A DNA stretch of 19,956 nucleotides from Aliivibrio_A kagoshimensis (GCF_050337105.1 NZ_JAKJSQ010000064.1:1-19956); one strand, 5' to 3'; numbered from the stretch's first letter, positions 8,701 to 16,647 are shown. Notes: a model not told the origin generated them from the sequence alone. Translations and numbers: made by a program.

Positions 8701-10284
8701 CGTCACCTGCATCTATTGCAACCCGATGACGTACTGACGATTAGCCCCAAGCATTGGCAATCGTTGAATATTGCAGACAATCACTTTGGTACGCTGCAAG
8801 TTAGTGCATCGCCACAAATTAATAGCTCTGAGTATCTTTCACAGTTGTTTCAATACCCTTACGGTTGTGCAGAGCAGACGATCAGTAAAGGATCCGCTTA
8901 CTTGTTAGACTCCGATCAAGTGAATAGCGAAAAGCGGCGTTTTATGAAAGAGAAGCCGGAACGTGAATGGGTGCTGCAAGCCGTCCAGCGCTTGGCTGGT
9001 TTTCAAAACTCTTATGGTGGTTTTGGTCTATGGTCCTCTTCAGGGCAAGAGCGTCCTTGGTTGACCGTCTACGCGACGGAATTTTTACAACAGGCCAACT
9101 TAAGACATCCCGGTGTCGTGCCCGCAGCCGTGATTGAGAGTGCTCAGAATCGAATTGAGCAGTATGTTCGACGTGAGAGTTTAGTCAGTGCGATGGTGTA
9201 TCGTAAAGAGGAGAGCGGTATTGTACGAAGCTATGCTGTCTATCTGCTGGCTCTTCAAGGTAAAGCACGTTGGGCTGATATTGATAAAATGGTTAAATCT
9301 GTTAATCAAAAGGGCTGGTTATCCAAACTTTCCGCCGTTCAATTAGCCGCTTCTTTTGCATTGGTTGGAGACGAAAAACGCGCTAAAGCGCTATTGAACA
9401 AATCTGCGAACCTGAGCAGAACGAAACGTTATTATCTTTCTGATTACGGTAGTGAAATCCGAGATCAAGCCCTGATTGTTACGATTACTGAGCAGTTAAA
9501 AACTAAGCAATTACTGGACGTGATCGAGTATCAAATATCGGCCATTGAATCAGTGATTGAACAACTGGATCATCGTCAGTGGTTAAGTACTCAAGAGAGC
9601 AGCGCATTGGTTAAAGCGAGCTTGATTACCGAGCAAATGAATCGAACAGAAGTTGCGATCAAACTGGATAATCTGGTCGAGCGAAACATAGGCAGCATCA
9701 GAGTGGCTACTTCTCCGAATCAACAGGTACACAATATAAGTAAAGTGCCACTCTATATTGAACTCACCACTCAAGGGTATCCGAAAGAGACAAAAACTCA
9801 GTTCAATAATATGGATTTGAGAAAATTAACACGTACTCTGCTCTACCCAGATGGGTCGCAATATGATGGAGAGCGGTTAAATGTTGGTGATCGCTTGATT
9901 GCGGTGATTGAGGTAAATACTCGACAGCACATTATGGATGGGATGTTAGTCGACCTTATCCCAGCGGGGTTTATTTTAGAGAACCCCAATTTAGGTGATG
10001 CATTGAATACGAGCAATGTTCGTTATGAAGGGAAGCCCTTATCTGAATATGCTGAACATTATAATAATGTCTTTGATCGGATTGAGTATCGAAATGACCG
10101 CTTTGTGGCGGCAAAGGATTATTTAAACACAACGGATTATGTAGTCAGTTACACGCTAAGAGCAGAGGTACCTGGTCAATATACCCAACCTCCACTCTAT
10201 CTTGAGTCGATGTACCAACCATATAAAAATGCGTCTGTGCTGCAGGGTAGTGAATTGGTGACGATCACTGATGAGAATAAGTAA
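5773..10284 (+). CDS. yfhM: Bacterial alpha-2-macroglobulin (YfhM family), apparently not lipid-anchored
   Basis: About 1503 residues, a periplasmic protease-trapping protein. The thioester motif CAEQ is intact (C1032, E1034, Q1035, counted from 5773), preceded by YPYG. A tyrosine 11 residues before the cysteine and ESMY near the C terminus (M1480, Y1481) match E. coli residues thought to shield the thioester. Macroglobulin-like domains fill the first two thirds, including YSNRDLIKPGELVPINVLLRDADG. An alpha-toroid thioester domain and a C-terminal domain follow. The frame opens at 5713, but the promoter at 5677-5705 and a typical signal peptide favour ATG 5773. The signal lacks a lipobox cysteine, and the first region of about 130-150 residues in the E. 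coli protein is missing. So it is probably soluble and one domain shorter. It overlaps pbpC by 14 bp, the usual partner: the pair is thought to guard and repair peptidoglycan after outer-membrane damage. Confidence 0.93.
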   Translation: MTRFSIARMFAFCIIFTVSFFSFSQQAEKVQEPHLQVIGNGPIVSLSHRALPITSMNVEEVDIEYLRVEKPQSFLLENYFSQRLDSWQLEDARRELKSITIDRYRLPHTEKNVEATSRIKLPQSLEPGWYVAIVNPVNSYSQYEQQIVQILLTDIGIQAKLFEDSLFISATKLSSGSPLNGGIAYVYEKGDLIDSVTLSEQGTAQLDFQINSDNVIVIEHENDQAILPFKEVALDLSEFEISGAQYSDINAFIYSNRDLIKPGELVPINVLLRDADGELVENQSLQLSVVKPDNQVMYSEQLVEQQKGYYRTDVSIPFDADVGRWRVEVRSDPTANRPLNGWFFQVQEFVPERMELIVSHAPESVIANRSFGVDLSGRYLFGALADGNRVNTTVMYDPVRHFSGPYKEYFVGQDFYLSEYYQDLDSVRLDTKGLGQIFITPPREDLLSPIKGIATLDLMEEGATGSQSSFDFTAWYSKPIPAISPHNENPDYDSLAQFDLLLLNQDGSQTVDGNVEVEYFENQGRYYWTYEEGRGWEQHDQPEWKSLKTESLVLTNKPVTVNLKVKWGEYRVVVTETSSGVKTVYDFYAGWGDSNQQMPAKPGHLDLKLDKIAYQNGDSVEVSYTSPIKGSLLVTVESEEVLWSQSLKVKSNQPHTITIPISEAWRRHDLYISAVVTGNNRQGIASRLQGIKHLPLDRESRIHQVQITLPEKLEPLKTVLIPVNINTIKENEGSGKAEQNWVTLSLVDKGVTNISGYLPTNPANVFFGQQRYGADIIDLFSRLYDQRLNPFATPRFGSDDVTPEHRGNLVESKTVLFMSEAVAFNEEGNAFVEVTLPDYNGEAQVVATTFSERRYGQKTENITIAAPVISELAVPRFLAPGDQSMVHLDLFNRSGKAQTLALSLLSSQENSLDLSKLPTKVTLDDGEHFSIAVPVTLAKTLTSTNFTLTLAVSNSEIDIERDWRVPVRQIMPLVKQRHLHLLQPDDVLTISPKHWQSLNIADNHFGTLQVSASPQINSSEYLSQLFQYPYGCAEQTISKGSAYLLDSDQVNSEKRRFMKEKPEREWVLQAVQRLAGFQNSYGGFGLWSSSGQERPWLTVYATEFLQQANLRHPGVVPAAVIESAQNRIEQYVRRESLVSAMVYRKEESGIVRSYAVYLLALQGKARWADIDKMVKSVNQKGWLSKLSAVQLAASFALVGDEKRAKALLNKSANLSRTKRYYLSDYGSEIRDQALIVTITEQLKTKQLLDVIEYQISAIESVIEQLDHRQWLSTQESSALVKASLITEQMNRTEVAIKLDNLVERNIGSIRVATSPNQQVHNISKVPLYIELTTQGYPKETKTQFNNMDLRKLTRTLLYPDGSQYDGERLNVGDRLIAVIEVNTRQHIMDGMLVDLIPAGFILENPNLGDALNTSNVRYEGKPLSEYAEHYNNVFDRIEYRNDRFVAAKDYLNTTDYVVSYTLRAEVPGQYTQPPLYLESMYQPYKNASVLQGSELVTITDENK

Positions 10285-12424
10285 ATATTGGATTAGATTC
10301 GCACTGGTAGCGATATTGCTACCAGTATTCTCTTTTGCAGTTTTTAACCAACTCTCTCCACTTGCAACGTTCATTGAGTTAGATCAAGCGGTTGTTATTA
10401 CTTCCAGTGATGGAGAAGTGTTGCGTAGCTTTGCAGATGACAAAGGGATTCATCGCTACCCCATCACCCTTGAGCAAGTCACTCCTTTCTATCTGCAGAC
10501 CCTGCTGGCATACGAAGATAAATATTTTTACTCCCACCCCGGTTTTAATCCCTTCTCCTACGTGAGGGCCTTAATACAGTGGGCAGTTAATGGCAGGGTG
10601 ATCTCTGGTGGTTCAACCATTACCATGCAGGTGGCGAGAATCATTGATCCCCATCGACGAACGCTACGCGGCAAACTGAAGCAGTTGTTTCGTGCGCTTC
10701 AATTAGAGCTCTATTATTCAAAACAGGAGATTTTGACTCTATATCTCAATCGAGCACCGTTTGGCAGTAACATTGAAGGGGTAGAAGCGGCGGCTCAGTT
10801 CTACTTACAAAAATCAGCCATTGATGTAAATCGTGCAGAAGCGGTGTTATTGGTGATCATGCCACAAAGACCAACCCGTTATCGTCCTGATTTGCATCCT
10901 GAACAGGCGAAATTGGCTCGGAATAAAGTGTTATCGCGGATAGAAAAGATGAATCTGATCACGACGGAAGAGGCGGTACAACTTAGTCATCACCCGGTCT
11001 CGGCAACTCGACACCAACGGAATAATATTGCCTCATTGTACGCCAGAAATATTCGCAATACACAGTCACAGAAGAGTGTAACGAGAACGTATATCAACTA
11101 TGAATTACAGTTAACATTGAAACAGCTGTTTATCAGTTTGAAAGGACGCTTACCTGAGAAAGCCTCTGCCGCAGCGATCATTGTCGACAATACTACCCAT
11201 CAGATAATTGCCTATCAAGGATCGATCGATTTTAGTGATAAGAAGAGATTTTCCCATGTGGATATGGCGTTGGCAACACGTTCTCCGGGATCGACATTGA
11301 AGCCATTTATTTATGGGTTGGCGATGGACCAACGTTTGATTCACAGTCAGTCACTGCTTTCTGATATTCCCACTTCATTTAATGGATATAAACCAGCAAA
11401 TTTGAATGGCCGTTACTCAGGTGCGGTTACGGTAAAAAGTGCGTTGCAGCAGTCGTTGAATGTACCGGCAATTCAGGTCTTAAATAGTCTGACACCGGAC
11501 TTTTTTGACCGTCAACTGAAAAGCGCTAACATTCATTTGAAACACGAATCGGCCAACTTGGCGATGGGGCTAGGAGGCACTGGCAGTAATTTAAAACAGC
11601 TGGTGCAACTTTATAGCTCACTAGCCAGTGACGGGGTAGTGTTTAATCTACTTGAACATGAAGGATCACCCATAGCGTTAGGTAAATCGTTATTGTCTCC
11701 AGAGGCGAGCTGGATTATTTTTGACCTTTTAAATAGTCATTCTCCACCAGATAGAGCGGTGGCAAACTATCGTCGGAAAATTGGTTGGAAAACAGGGACC
11801 AGCTATGGCTTTCGAGACTCATGGTCGGTAGGAGTCAGCCCCGACTATACGGTTGGGGTATGGGTTGGAAGGCCTGATGGTACCCCTATTGTTGGGATGC
11901 TTGGCGCGACGTTGGCGGCACCAGTGATGTTTGATCTGTTTGATTTATTGCCGAATGATCGATCTGAGCTGGAACAACCTAGTAGCGTGATTGAACAAAC
12001 TATTTGCTGGCCTGGAGGTGTTTCAATAGAACTCACCCCTGAACATGATTGTCAGACAGTGAAAACAGGGGCATTAACACTATTAGGCTATGCTCCTCCA
12101 ACGTTACAAACAAATGGACAGTTAGTGATAGACCACCAAATGCCTATAGAGCTTTCTCACTGGTTAATGCACAGAAGAAAATCGCAATCCGATAATACCA
12201 CGGAAAACGTGAAAATCCTTACTCCGAATAATGGCCAACATTTTTTCAGCGAACAAGTTGACCGTATTAAGATTAAAGCCAACAAACAGCAAGGAGTAGA
12301 GTGGTATGTGAACCAGCGGCTATTTACGGATAGATGGTTGAAGTTAGGTGACTATATGGGGGAGATTGATATTTCTGCATGTCGTCAACAGCATTGTGAT
12401 GCGATTCAGATCTTCAGCCACTAG
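10271..12424 (+). CDS. pbpC: Penicillin-binding protein 1C, bifunctional peptidoglycan synthase
   Basis: A 717-residue class A PBP (E. coli PbpC is 770). A single N-terminal anchor helix lies at about 10-25. The glycosyltransferase 51 domain covers about 60-235: catalytic E82 in YEDKYFYSHPG, GGSTITMQVAR at 113-123, RGKLKQLFRALQLE at 133-146, and LYLNRAPFGSNIEG. The transpeptidase domain spans about 295-560 with the nucleophile in STLK (S341, K344), SLN at 395-397 and KTG at 507-509. A C-terminal domain of the BiPBP_C type (about 635-717) closes the protein. All catalytic motifs are intact, though glycan synthesis by PbpC proteins can be weak. The start ATG overlaps the last 14 bp of the alpha-2-macroglobulin gene in another frame, indicating translational coupling. 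It meets ybaM tail to tail with 8 bp between. Confidence 0.95.
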   Translation: MRISKYWIRFALVAILLPVFSFAVFNQLSPLATFIELDQAVVITSSDGEVLRSFADDKGIHRYPITLEQVTPFYLQTLLAYEDKYFYSHPGFNPFSYVRALIQWAVNGRVISGGSTITMQVARIIDPHRRTLRGKLKQLFRALQLELYYSKQEILTLYLNRAPFGSNIEGVEAAAQFYLQKSAIDVNRAEAVLLVIMPQRPTRYRPDLHPEQAKLARNKVLSRIEKMNLITTEEAVQLSHHPVSATRHQRNNIASLYARNIRNTQSQKSVTRTYINYELQLTLKQLFISLKGRLPEKASAAAIIVDNTTHQIIAYQGSIDFSDKKRFSHVDMALATRSPGSTLKPFIYGLAMDQRLIHSQSLLSDIPTSFNGYKPANLNGRYSGAVTVKSALQQSLNVPAIQVLNSLTPDFFDRQLKSANIHLKHESANLAMGLGGTGSNLKQLVQLYSSLASDGVVFNLLEHEGSPIALGKSLLSPEASWIIFDLLNSHSPPDRAVANYRRKIGWKTGTSYGFRDSWSVGVSPDYTVGVWVGRPDGTPIVGMLGATLAAPVMFDLFDLLPNDRSELEQPSSVIEQTICWPGGVSIELTPEHDCQTVKTGALTLLGYAPPTLQTNGQLVIDHQMPIELSHWLMHRRKSQSDNTTENVKILTPNNGQHFFSEQVDRIKIKANKQQGVEWYVNQRLFTDRWLKLGDYMGEIDISACRQQHCDAIQIFSH

Positions 12425-12432
12425 TGTGAACA

Positions 12433-12606
12433 TTACAGTTTGTTTTTATAATCGTTGCTTACAATCTCAAGTGCTTTTACAACGGTTTTCGGTGAAATAT
12501 TACTATTTTCGAGCAGTTCAATTAGGTCAATAGCCAGCTTTATTTCATCCGGTGCATTAGATAGGGCTTCGGATATGGATGTATCACTCTCTTCATTGTT
12601 TTTCAC
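12433..12606 (-). CDS. ybaM: Small YbaM-like protein (DUF2496)
   Basis: A 57-residue protein of unknown function, recognised because its second half (NAPDEIKLAIDLIELLE, then ISPKTVVKALEIV) closely follows E. coli YbaM (53 residues), which also sits directly after priC. The chosen start is the GTG at 12604-12606: on the minus strand AGAGGTGA lies 5 bases before it, overlapping the priC stop codon, so the gap to priC is only 4 bp. A longer frame opens at 12657 inside priC but has no comparable ribosome site and would add 17 unrelated residues. The body looks like two helices with a charged, disordered N terminus. Conserved placement suggests a link to PriC or replication, but that is inference only. 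Confidence 0.85.
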   Translation of the reverse strand: MKNNEESDTSISEALSNAPDEIKLAIDLIELLENSNISPKTVVKALEIVSNDYKNKL

Positions 12607-12610
12607 GGAG

Positions 12611-13171
12611 TCACCTCTTTTCATTGTTTTGCTCACGATAGGCAATTCGCTGTTCAAGTTTTATCATCGCCTGTTGGCACTTCTCTAATCGCTGCTCTGT
12701 AGACAGTAACTCTTTCTGAATGGTGGGTTGATCTTTCAGGGAGTAACATCGTTGCAACTGCTGTTCTTTATCTTTCACCATCAGGATTAATCGTCTTTCC
12801 CACTCTTTATGCTGGGCGAGATCTTGATGCATCTCGCCAATGGGTTTTCGAAAGTGACTGTAGTGTTTAGGCTCGGATGACCGGATCGATTGGGTTTTGA
12901 TCTCGCGCTGCATCGCCTGAATTTGAGCAATTAACTTTTCACACAGATGCTCTGCACGGGCAGTGGTTAATAATCCAGCACTCTGCTCATTGATCATCGA
13001 CTTCAACAAGGACTTTGATTCATTGACGCACGGAACCAGTAATCGACTACGGCAAGAGAATAGTCGTTCATCAAAAAGATAAGTGTGTTGCTCACCACGG
13101 GTACGATCTATTTGAGCCGCTGTGATGGACAGCTGCTCAAGTAGAGGCTGTAGACTCGATAATTCAACCAT
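12611..13171 (-). CDS. priC: Primosomal replication protein PriC
   Basis: A 186-residue basic, all-helical protein matching PriC (E. coli 175 residues). PriC reloads DnaB at stalled forks through the PriC/Rep restart route, contacting SSB and exposed lagging-strand template. Visible family features are the FDERLF segment near residue 34, the QHKEWERRLILMV helix near residue 125 (E. coli has QHQDFERRLREMV), and the long C-terminal helix of heptad-like RLEKCQQAMIKLEQRI. Its ATG overlaps the stop of the transporter gene upstream (TAATG), so translation is probably coupled, and ybaM follows at 4 bp. Sequence identity is modest, as usual for PriC, but the adjacent ybaM makes the call secure. Confidence 0.9.
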   Translation of the reverse strand: MVELSSLQPLLEQLSITAAQIDRTRGEQHTYLFDERLFSCRSRLLVPCVNESKSLLKSMINEQSAGLLTTARAEHLCEKLIAQIQAMQREIKTQSIRSSEPKHYSHFRKPIGEMHQDLAQHKEWERRLILMVKDKEQQLQRCYSLKDQPTIQKELLSTEQRLEKCQQAMIKLEQRIAYREQNNEKR

Positions 13172-13947
13172 TATTCAAACCACGCACTGTAAGCCAGCTT
13201 CACCGCTAAAATGCAGACAACGGTAATAAATACTGGACGAATGAATTTTGCACCAAAACGAATGGCAGAATGGGCACCTAAATAGGCACCAGCCATTAAA
13301 CAGATCCCCATGGTCAATCCCAGCGCCCAGTTAATATGACCCAAATAGGCGAAGGTAATGAATGAGGTAAAGTTACTGGTAAAGTTCATCGCCTTAGCAA
13401 AACCGGAAGCCAGTAGGATGTTAATGCGGTATAGCGCCATGCTACTGACGGTGAAAAAAGCGCCGGTACCAGGCCCTGCAACCCCATCATAAAAACCCAG
13501 ACAAAACCCTTGGAGTCGTTGTTGCTTGATGCATTTGTCGTTCTTTTCAGGAAGCTGGTGGCCATCCCCTTTTACTTGTGGGTGCCAAATAGTATAAGCC
13601 GCAGTGGTTAAAATGATCAGTGGCAGAACTTTTTCTAACCATTGAGTGCTAATTAAATCGACGACTAAGGTGCCAAGAACGGCCCCAATGAAAGTTGCAA
13701 TAAACGCATTTTTCCAGAAACTGGGAGTAAACAGTTGTTTTCTATAATAGGTCCATGCCGCTGTTGAAGAGGCAAAACAGGCCGCCAGTTTATTGGTGCC
13801 TAAAGCGATATGAGGAGGTAAGCCTAATGAGAGTAGAGCAGGGACAGTCAACATACCGCCACCGCCAGCAACAGCATCTATGAAGCCTGCAGAAAAAGCT
13901 ACCAGAGCGAGAATAATCATAACGCTCGGTTCGACCAGTAATTCCAT
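13171..13947 (-). CDS. TSUP family membrane transporter (TauE/SafE, YfcA-like)
   Basis: A 258-residue inner-membrane protein with about eight hydrophobic segments, resembling E. coli YfcA (269 residues). The family's internal duplication is clear: GFIDAVAGGGG at 21-31 recurs as GFYDGVAGPGTGAFF at 151-165. Each copy is followed by a helix with a conserved TNK- or AKAMN-type motif (about 51-53 and 184-188). A hydrophilic loop at about 122-145 separates the halves. Members of TSUP move small sulfur-containing or organic anions such as sulfite or sulfoacetate, but the substrate here cannot be read from sequence. AAGGA lies 3 bp before the ATG. It sits between dinG (58 bp upstream) and priC (1-bp overlap), an arrangement with no obvious functional logic. 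Confidence 0.88.
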   Translation of the reverse strand: MELLVEPSVMIILALVAFSAGFIDAVAGGGGMLTVPALLSLGLPPHIALGTNKLAACFASSTAAWTYYRKQLFTPSFWKNAFIATFIGAVLGTLVVDLISTQWLEKVLPLIILTTAAYTIWHPQVKGDGHQLPEKNDKCIKQQRLQGFCLGFYDGVAGPGTGAFFTVSSMALYRINILLASGFAKAMNFTSNFTSFITFAYLGHINWALGLTMGICLMAGAYLGAHSAIRFGAKFIRPVFITVVCILAVKLAYSAWFE

Positions 13948-14005
13948 AAATCCTTGTGCGTTTCTTCAATAATAGAGTGGGAGTGTTAGATAACGGTAAA
14001 CTCAA

Positions 14006-16084
14006 TTACTCAATCAGACGTTTAAATGGGGGCAGAGCATCCAATAGTGATTGACCATAACGTCTTGTAATAATTCGTCGATCCAAGAGTACGACTCTAC
14101 CAGAATCTTGCTCTTTACGCAGTAGTCGTCCTACCGATTGGATCAATTTTTTGCTCGCTTCAGGCACGGAGATTTGCATGAAAGGGTTTCCACCGCGACT
14201 CACAATATATTCAGCGTGCGCCTCTTCTACAGGAGAAGTAGGTACTCCAAATGGGATCTTAGTAATAATCAGGTTGGTTAATAGCTCTCCTGGCAGATCT
14301 AACCCTTCAGAAAAGCTGCCCGTACCAAAAATAATGCTGGTTACATTGTTACTGCAATACTCACTGTGATTTTTTAAGATCTCTTGACGGGAACTGTTTC
14401 CTTGAACTTGAAGTTGCCACTGCTGTTTTTTGGCGACATCGCTCAATCCCTCTGCGACTCTGTTCATCTGCCAGTAAGAGGAGAAAAGCACCAAGCTTGA
14501 CTTTTGATCCGTTAAATAGAGTGGTAATTCCTCAATAAGAAGATCGGTAAATCCATCGCTTTGCGGCTCTAATGGCAAATTAGGAATAACGATAGAGGCG
14601 TTATTGGCGTAATCAAAGGGAGAAGCGAGTGCCAAAAATCGAACGCCGTCGGCCTCTTTTTCACTGATCCCCGCTTGTTGGCAGAAAAAAGTGAAACGAT
14701 TAAGGGCGCGCATGGTCGCTGACACAAGCACTGCGCCAGCACAACGACTCCATAACTGTGTATCAAGTTTCCAGCCAACTTCAAGGGGAGAGACCTCAAC
14801 AATATAGTCACCCTCTCTCTCTTTACTTATCTCAATCCAACGAGCAAGGGGAGCACCTTTATCGCTGTTAGGTTTGGCCATCAGGGACCACACTTTAGCG
14901 AGTCTTTCTAACCGTTGCAGATAATAACCGATCTCAGCCAGTGCGGGTTCTGCTTGTTTACTCGGAATTTCATTCTCTTTTAAGCGTTCAGAAATCAGAT
15001 CGCTGATTTTGGCCAGAGCCTGTTCCGCTTTATTACTGTACTCCTTCATCTCCTTAGATTGCTCAACCAACCATGGCGGCAGTTCACCATGTTCAAATCT
15101 AAAAATACCCTCTTTGTTAAAATGCTCAGGGTCAAACTGTTTAGAGAGTTGATTCAGAGAAGGGATAAGCAGTTGGATGTTCTCTTGCAGTGCGCCATAA
15201 AAACGACCAACACGGTTTTGGTCTGCAAGAGAACTCAGTTTTCCTGCAGATTGATTAAGTTTCTCTAACCAAGAGACGGCCCCTTTTAAACTGGAAGCTG
15301 CTGAGGAGTGGTCACGAGCTACTTTAGGCAGGTTGTGCGCCTCATCAATAATATAGATGGTCTGTTCAGGCTCGGGCAAAACCACACCACCGCCTAAATC
15401 GATATCAGCCATTAATAAGCTATGATTGGCAATAATCACGTCGGCTTTATCAAGGTGTTCACGAGATTTTTGAAACGGACATTGGCGGTGCATGGGCAAG
15501 CTATTGTTGCAACTGTGTTTGTCAGCAATGATCGCTTGCCAAACATGAGTAGGAATAGCGGTTGGCCAACTGTCACTGTCACCATCCCACTTCTTCTCAC
15601 TGTACGCTTTATAGAGTCGCTTTATTAGTGCGAGATCTTTCTGCTTGGGTTTGACTTCAAACAGCGCTATTTGATTGTCACTTCCACCTTCTGCCATCGC
15701 CGCTAATTTGTGTCCGCAGCAGTAGCGTTGTCTGCCTTTCGCAAGAATAAAAGTAAAAGGGGTGGGAGAGATGCGTCTATATAAAGGCAGATCTTTGTGA
15801 ACCAGTTGCTCTTGTAGCGCTACGGTAGCGGTTGAGATGACAATTTTTCGATTATTAAATAGCGCAAAAGGGATCACACTTAATAGATAAGCTAACGATT
15901 TTCCAATACCAGTGCCTGCTTCCGCCACAATGATGGGGTGGGTTTCACTGTATTCGCTGGCTAAGGTTTTTGCTATTTCAGCCACCAGATAATTTTGTGC
16001 TCGGCGGGAGATAAAACCATCGAGTTGATGATGCAGGTTGTCGTAGCTCTGCTTAATATTTTGTTTAACCTGCTTACTTAACAT
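14006..16084 (-). CDS. dinG: ATP-dependent DNA helicase DinG (XPD-like)
   Basis: A 692-residue superfamily 2 helicase, 5'-3', implicated in clearing R-loops and replication-transcription conflicts. Walker A AEAGTGIGKS is at 54-63 with K62. The DEAH box is at 247-250. Motif VI QSVGRLLRKE is near the C terminus, and FSEGLDLPGELL matches E. coli DinG FAEGLDLKGDLL. DinG rather than YoaA is favoured by the HKDLPL region, by the C-terminal RRIITRRYGQSLLDALPPF, and by length (E. coli DinG 716). E. coli DinG binds 4Fe-4S with C120, C194, C199 and C205. Here I see C122 and C123 (YCCGHKL), C192 and C202, with no cysteine at the C199 position. The cluster may be altered, with C122/C123 or H199 compensating. 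It heads the minus-strand operon. No LexA box (CTGT-N8-ACAG) is visible upstream. Confidence 0.92.
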   Translation of the reverse strand: MLSKQVKQNIKQSYDNLHHQLDGFISRRAQNYLVAEIAKTLASEYSETHPIIVAEAGTGIGKSLAYLLSVIPFALFNNRKIVISTATVALQEQLVHKDLPLYRRISPTPFTFILAKGRQRYCCGHKLAAMAEGGSDNQIALFEVKPKQKDLALIKRLYKAYSEKKWDGDSDSWPTAIPTHVWQAIIADKHSCNNSLPMHRQCPFQKSREHLDKADVIIANHSLLMADIDLGGGVVLPEPEQTIYIIDEAHNLPKVARDHSSAASSLKGAVSWLEKLNQSAGKLSSLADQNRVGRFYGALQENIQLLIPSLNQLSKQFDPEHFNKEGIFRFEHGELPPWLVEQSKEMKEYSNKAEQALAKISDLISERLKENEIPSKQAEPALAEIGYYLQRLERLAKVWSLMAKPNSDKGAPLARWIEISKEREGDYIVEVSPLEVGWKLDTQLWSRCAGAVLVSATMRALNRFTFFCQQAGISEKEADGVRFLALASPFDYANNASIVIPNLPLEPQSDGFTDLLIEELPLYLTDQKSSLVLFSSYWQMNRVAEGLSDVAKKQQWQLQVQGNSSRQEILKNHSEYCSNNVTSIIFGTGSFSEGLDLPGELLTNLIITKIPFGVPTSPVEEAHAEYIVSRGGNPFMQISVPEASKKLIQSVGRLLRKEQDSGRVVLLDRRIITRRYGQSLLDALPPFKRLIE

Positions 16085-16558
16085 TATCTCAATCGTCGCT
16101 CAAAGAGGGGAGGCGGATTTTATCATAAGATTGAAAATCGAACTGTTGAAAAATCTAAATTTACATTTATTTGAGGTAATGTGACTTATACAGGATAAGG
16201 TACTCTATATTTGACTGGGCAATTAGCAGTGTTATTGGTTCTAAAAGGTGCGTTAACTTACTGAATAAATGTGATCTGATGCTAATTTTGGTCTCCTTTT
16301 TACAATAAAGGAGAGCTGCTTCACGAAAATAGACTGAACTAAAATTGAGCCTTTCATACACTGCTCATCCTTTAGTCTTATTGGTGTTTAATTCTGTTTA
16401 ATTTAATTAAAGCGATTCTTTATTCTTTGTTTTTTTATTTATCAAGGGTATTTGCCTGCCAAAGGATTGCAAAAAAAATTGATTTAGAGGATGTTTGAAT
16501 TGTTATTAAGTATGACCCCAGGTGGTAATTGATTGTAAGTTATTAATAATAAAGAGTT

Positions 16559-16585
16559 TATATTTTTTTAGCTATATTTTTTTAG
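16559..16585 (+). repeat. Tandem 13-bp AT repeat upstream of the porin promoter
   Basis: TATATTTTTTTAG occurs twice without mismatch, at 16559-16571 and 16573-16585, with a single C between (14-bp period). It ends 4 bp before a perfect TTGACA at 16590. The position suits an UP-element or activator site. The complementary strand reads CTAAAAAAATATA, containing TNAAA-like cores of the kind ToxR binds at vibrio porin promoters, but the 14-bp spacing differs from the usual 10. Confidence 0.6.
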
Positions 16586-16589
16586 TAAT

Positions 16590-16647
16590 TTGACAGTTTC
16601 GCAAATCTTATGCAGGATTAACCACGGAATTAGAGTTACTGGATAAT
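16590..16647 (+). promoter_or_regulatory. Candidate porin promoter segment
   Basis: Two overlapping possibilities are visible. TTGACA at 16590-16595 is a perfect -35, but the sequence 17 bp beyond (CAGGAT) is a weak -10. TTAACC (16618-16623) with GATAAT (16642-16647) at 18-bp spacing gives 4/6 and 5/6 matches and would start transcription near 16654, leaving a leader of about 80 bases. Which one is used cannot be settled by eye. Confidence 0.4.

Noticed and set aside
12607..12657. Longer ybaM start inside priC
   Set aside because: It has no ribosome site of comparable quality, and the added residues have no counterpart in YbaM proteins.
16085..16260. LexA (SOS) box upstream of dinG
   Set aside because: dinG was first found as damage-inducible in E. 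coli, so I looked for CTGT-N8-ACAG on both strands. The nearest candidates (around 16141 and 16190) have only one half-site.
16260..16290. CRP site TGTGATCTGATGCTAA before the porin
   Set aside because: The left half TGTGA fits but the right half matches TCACA poorly, and it lies far from the likely promoter.
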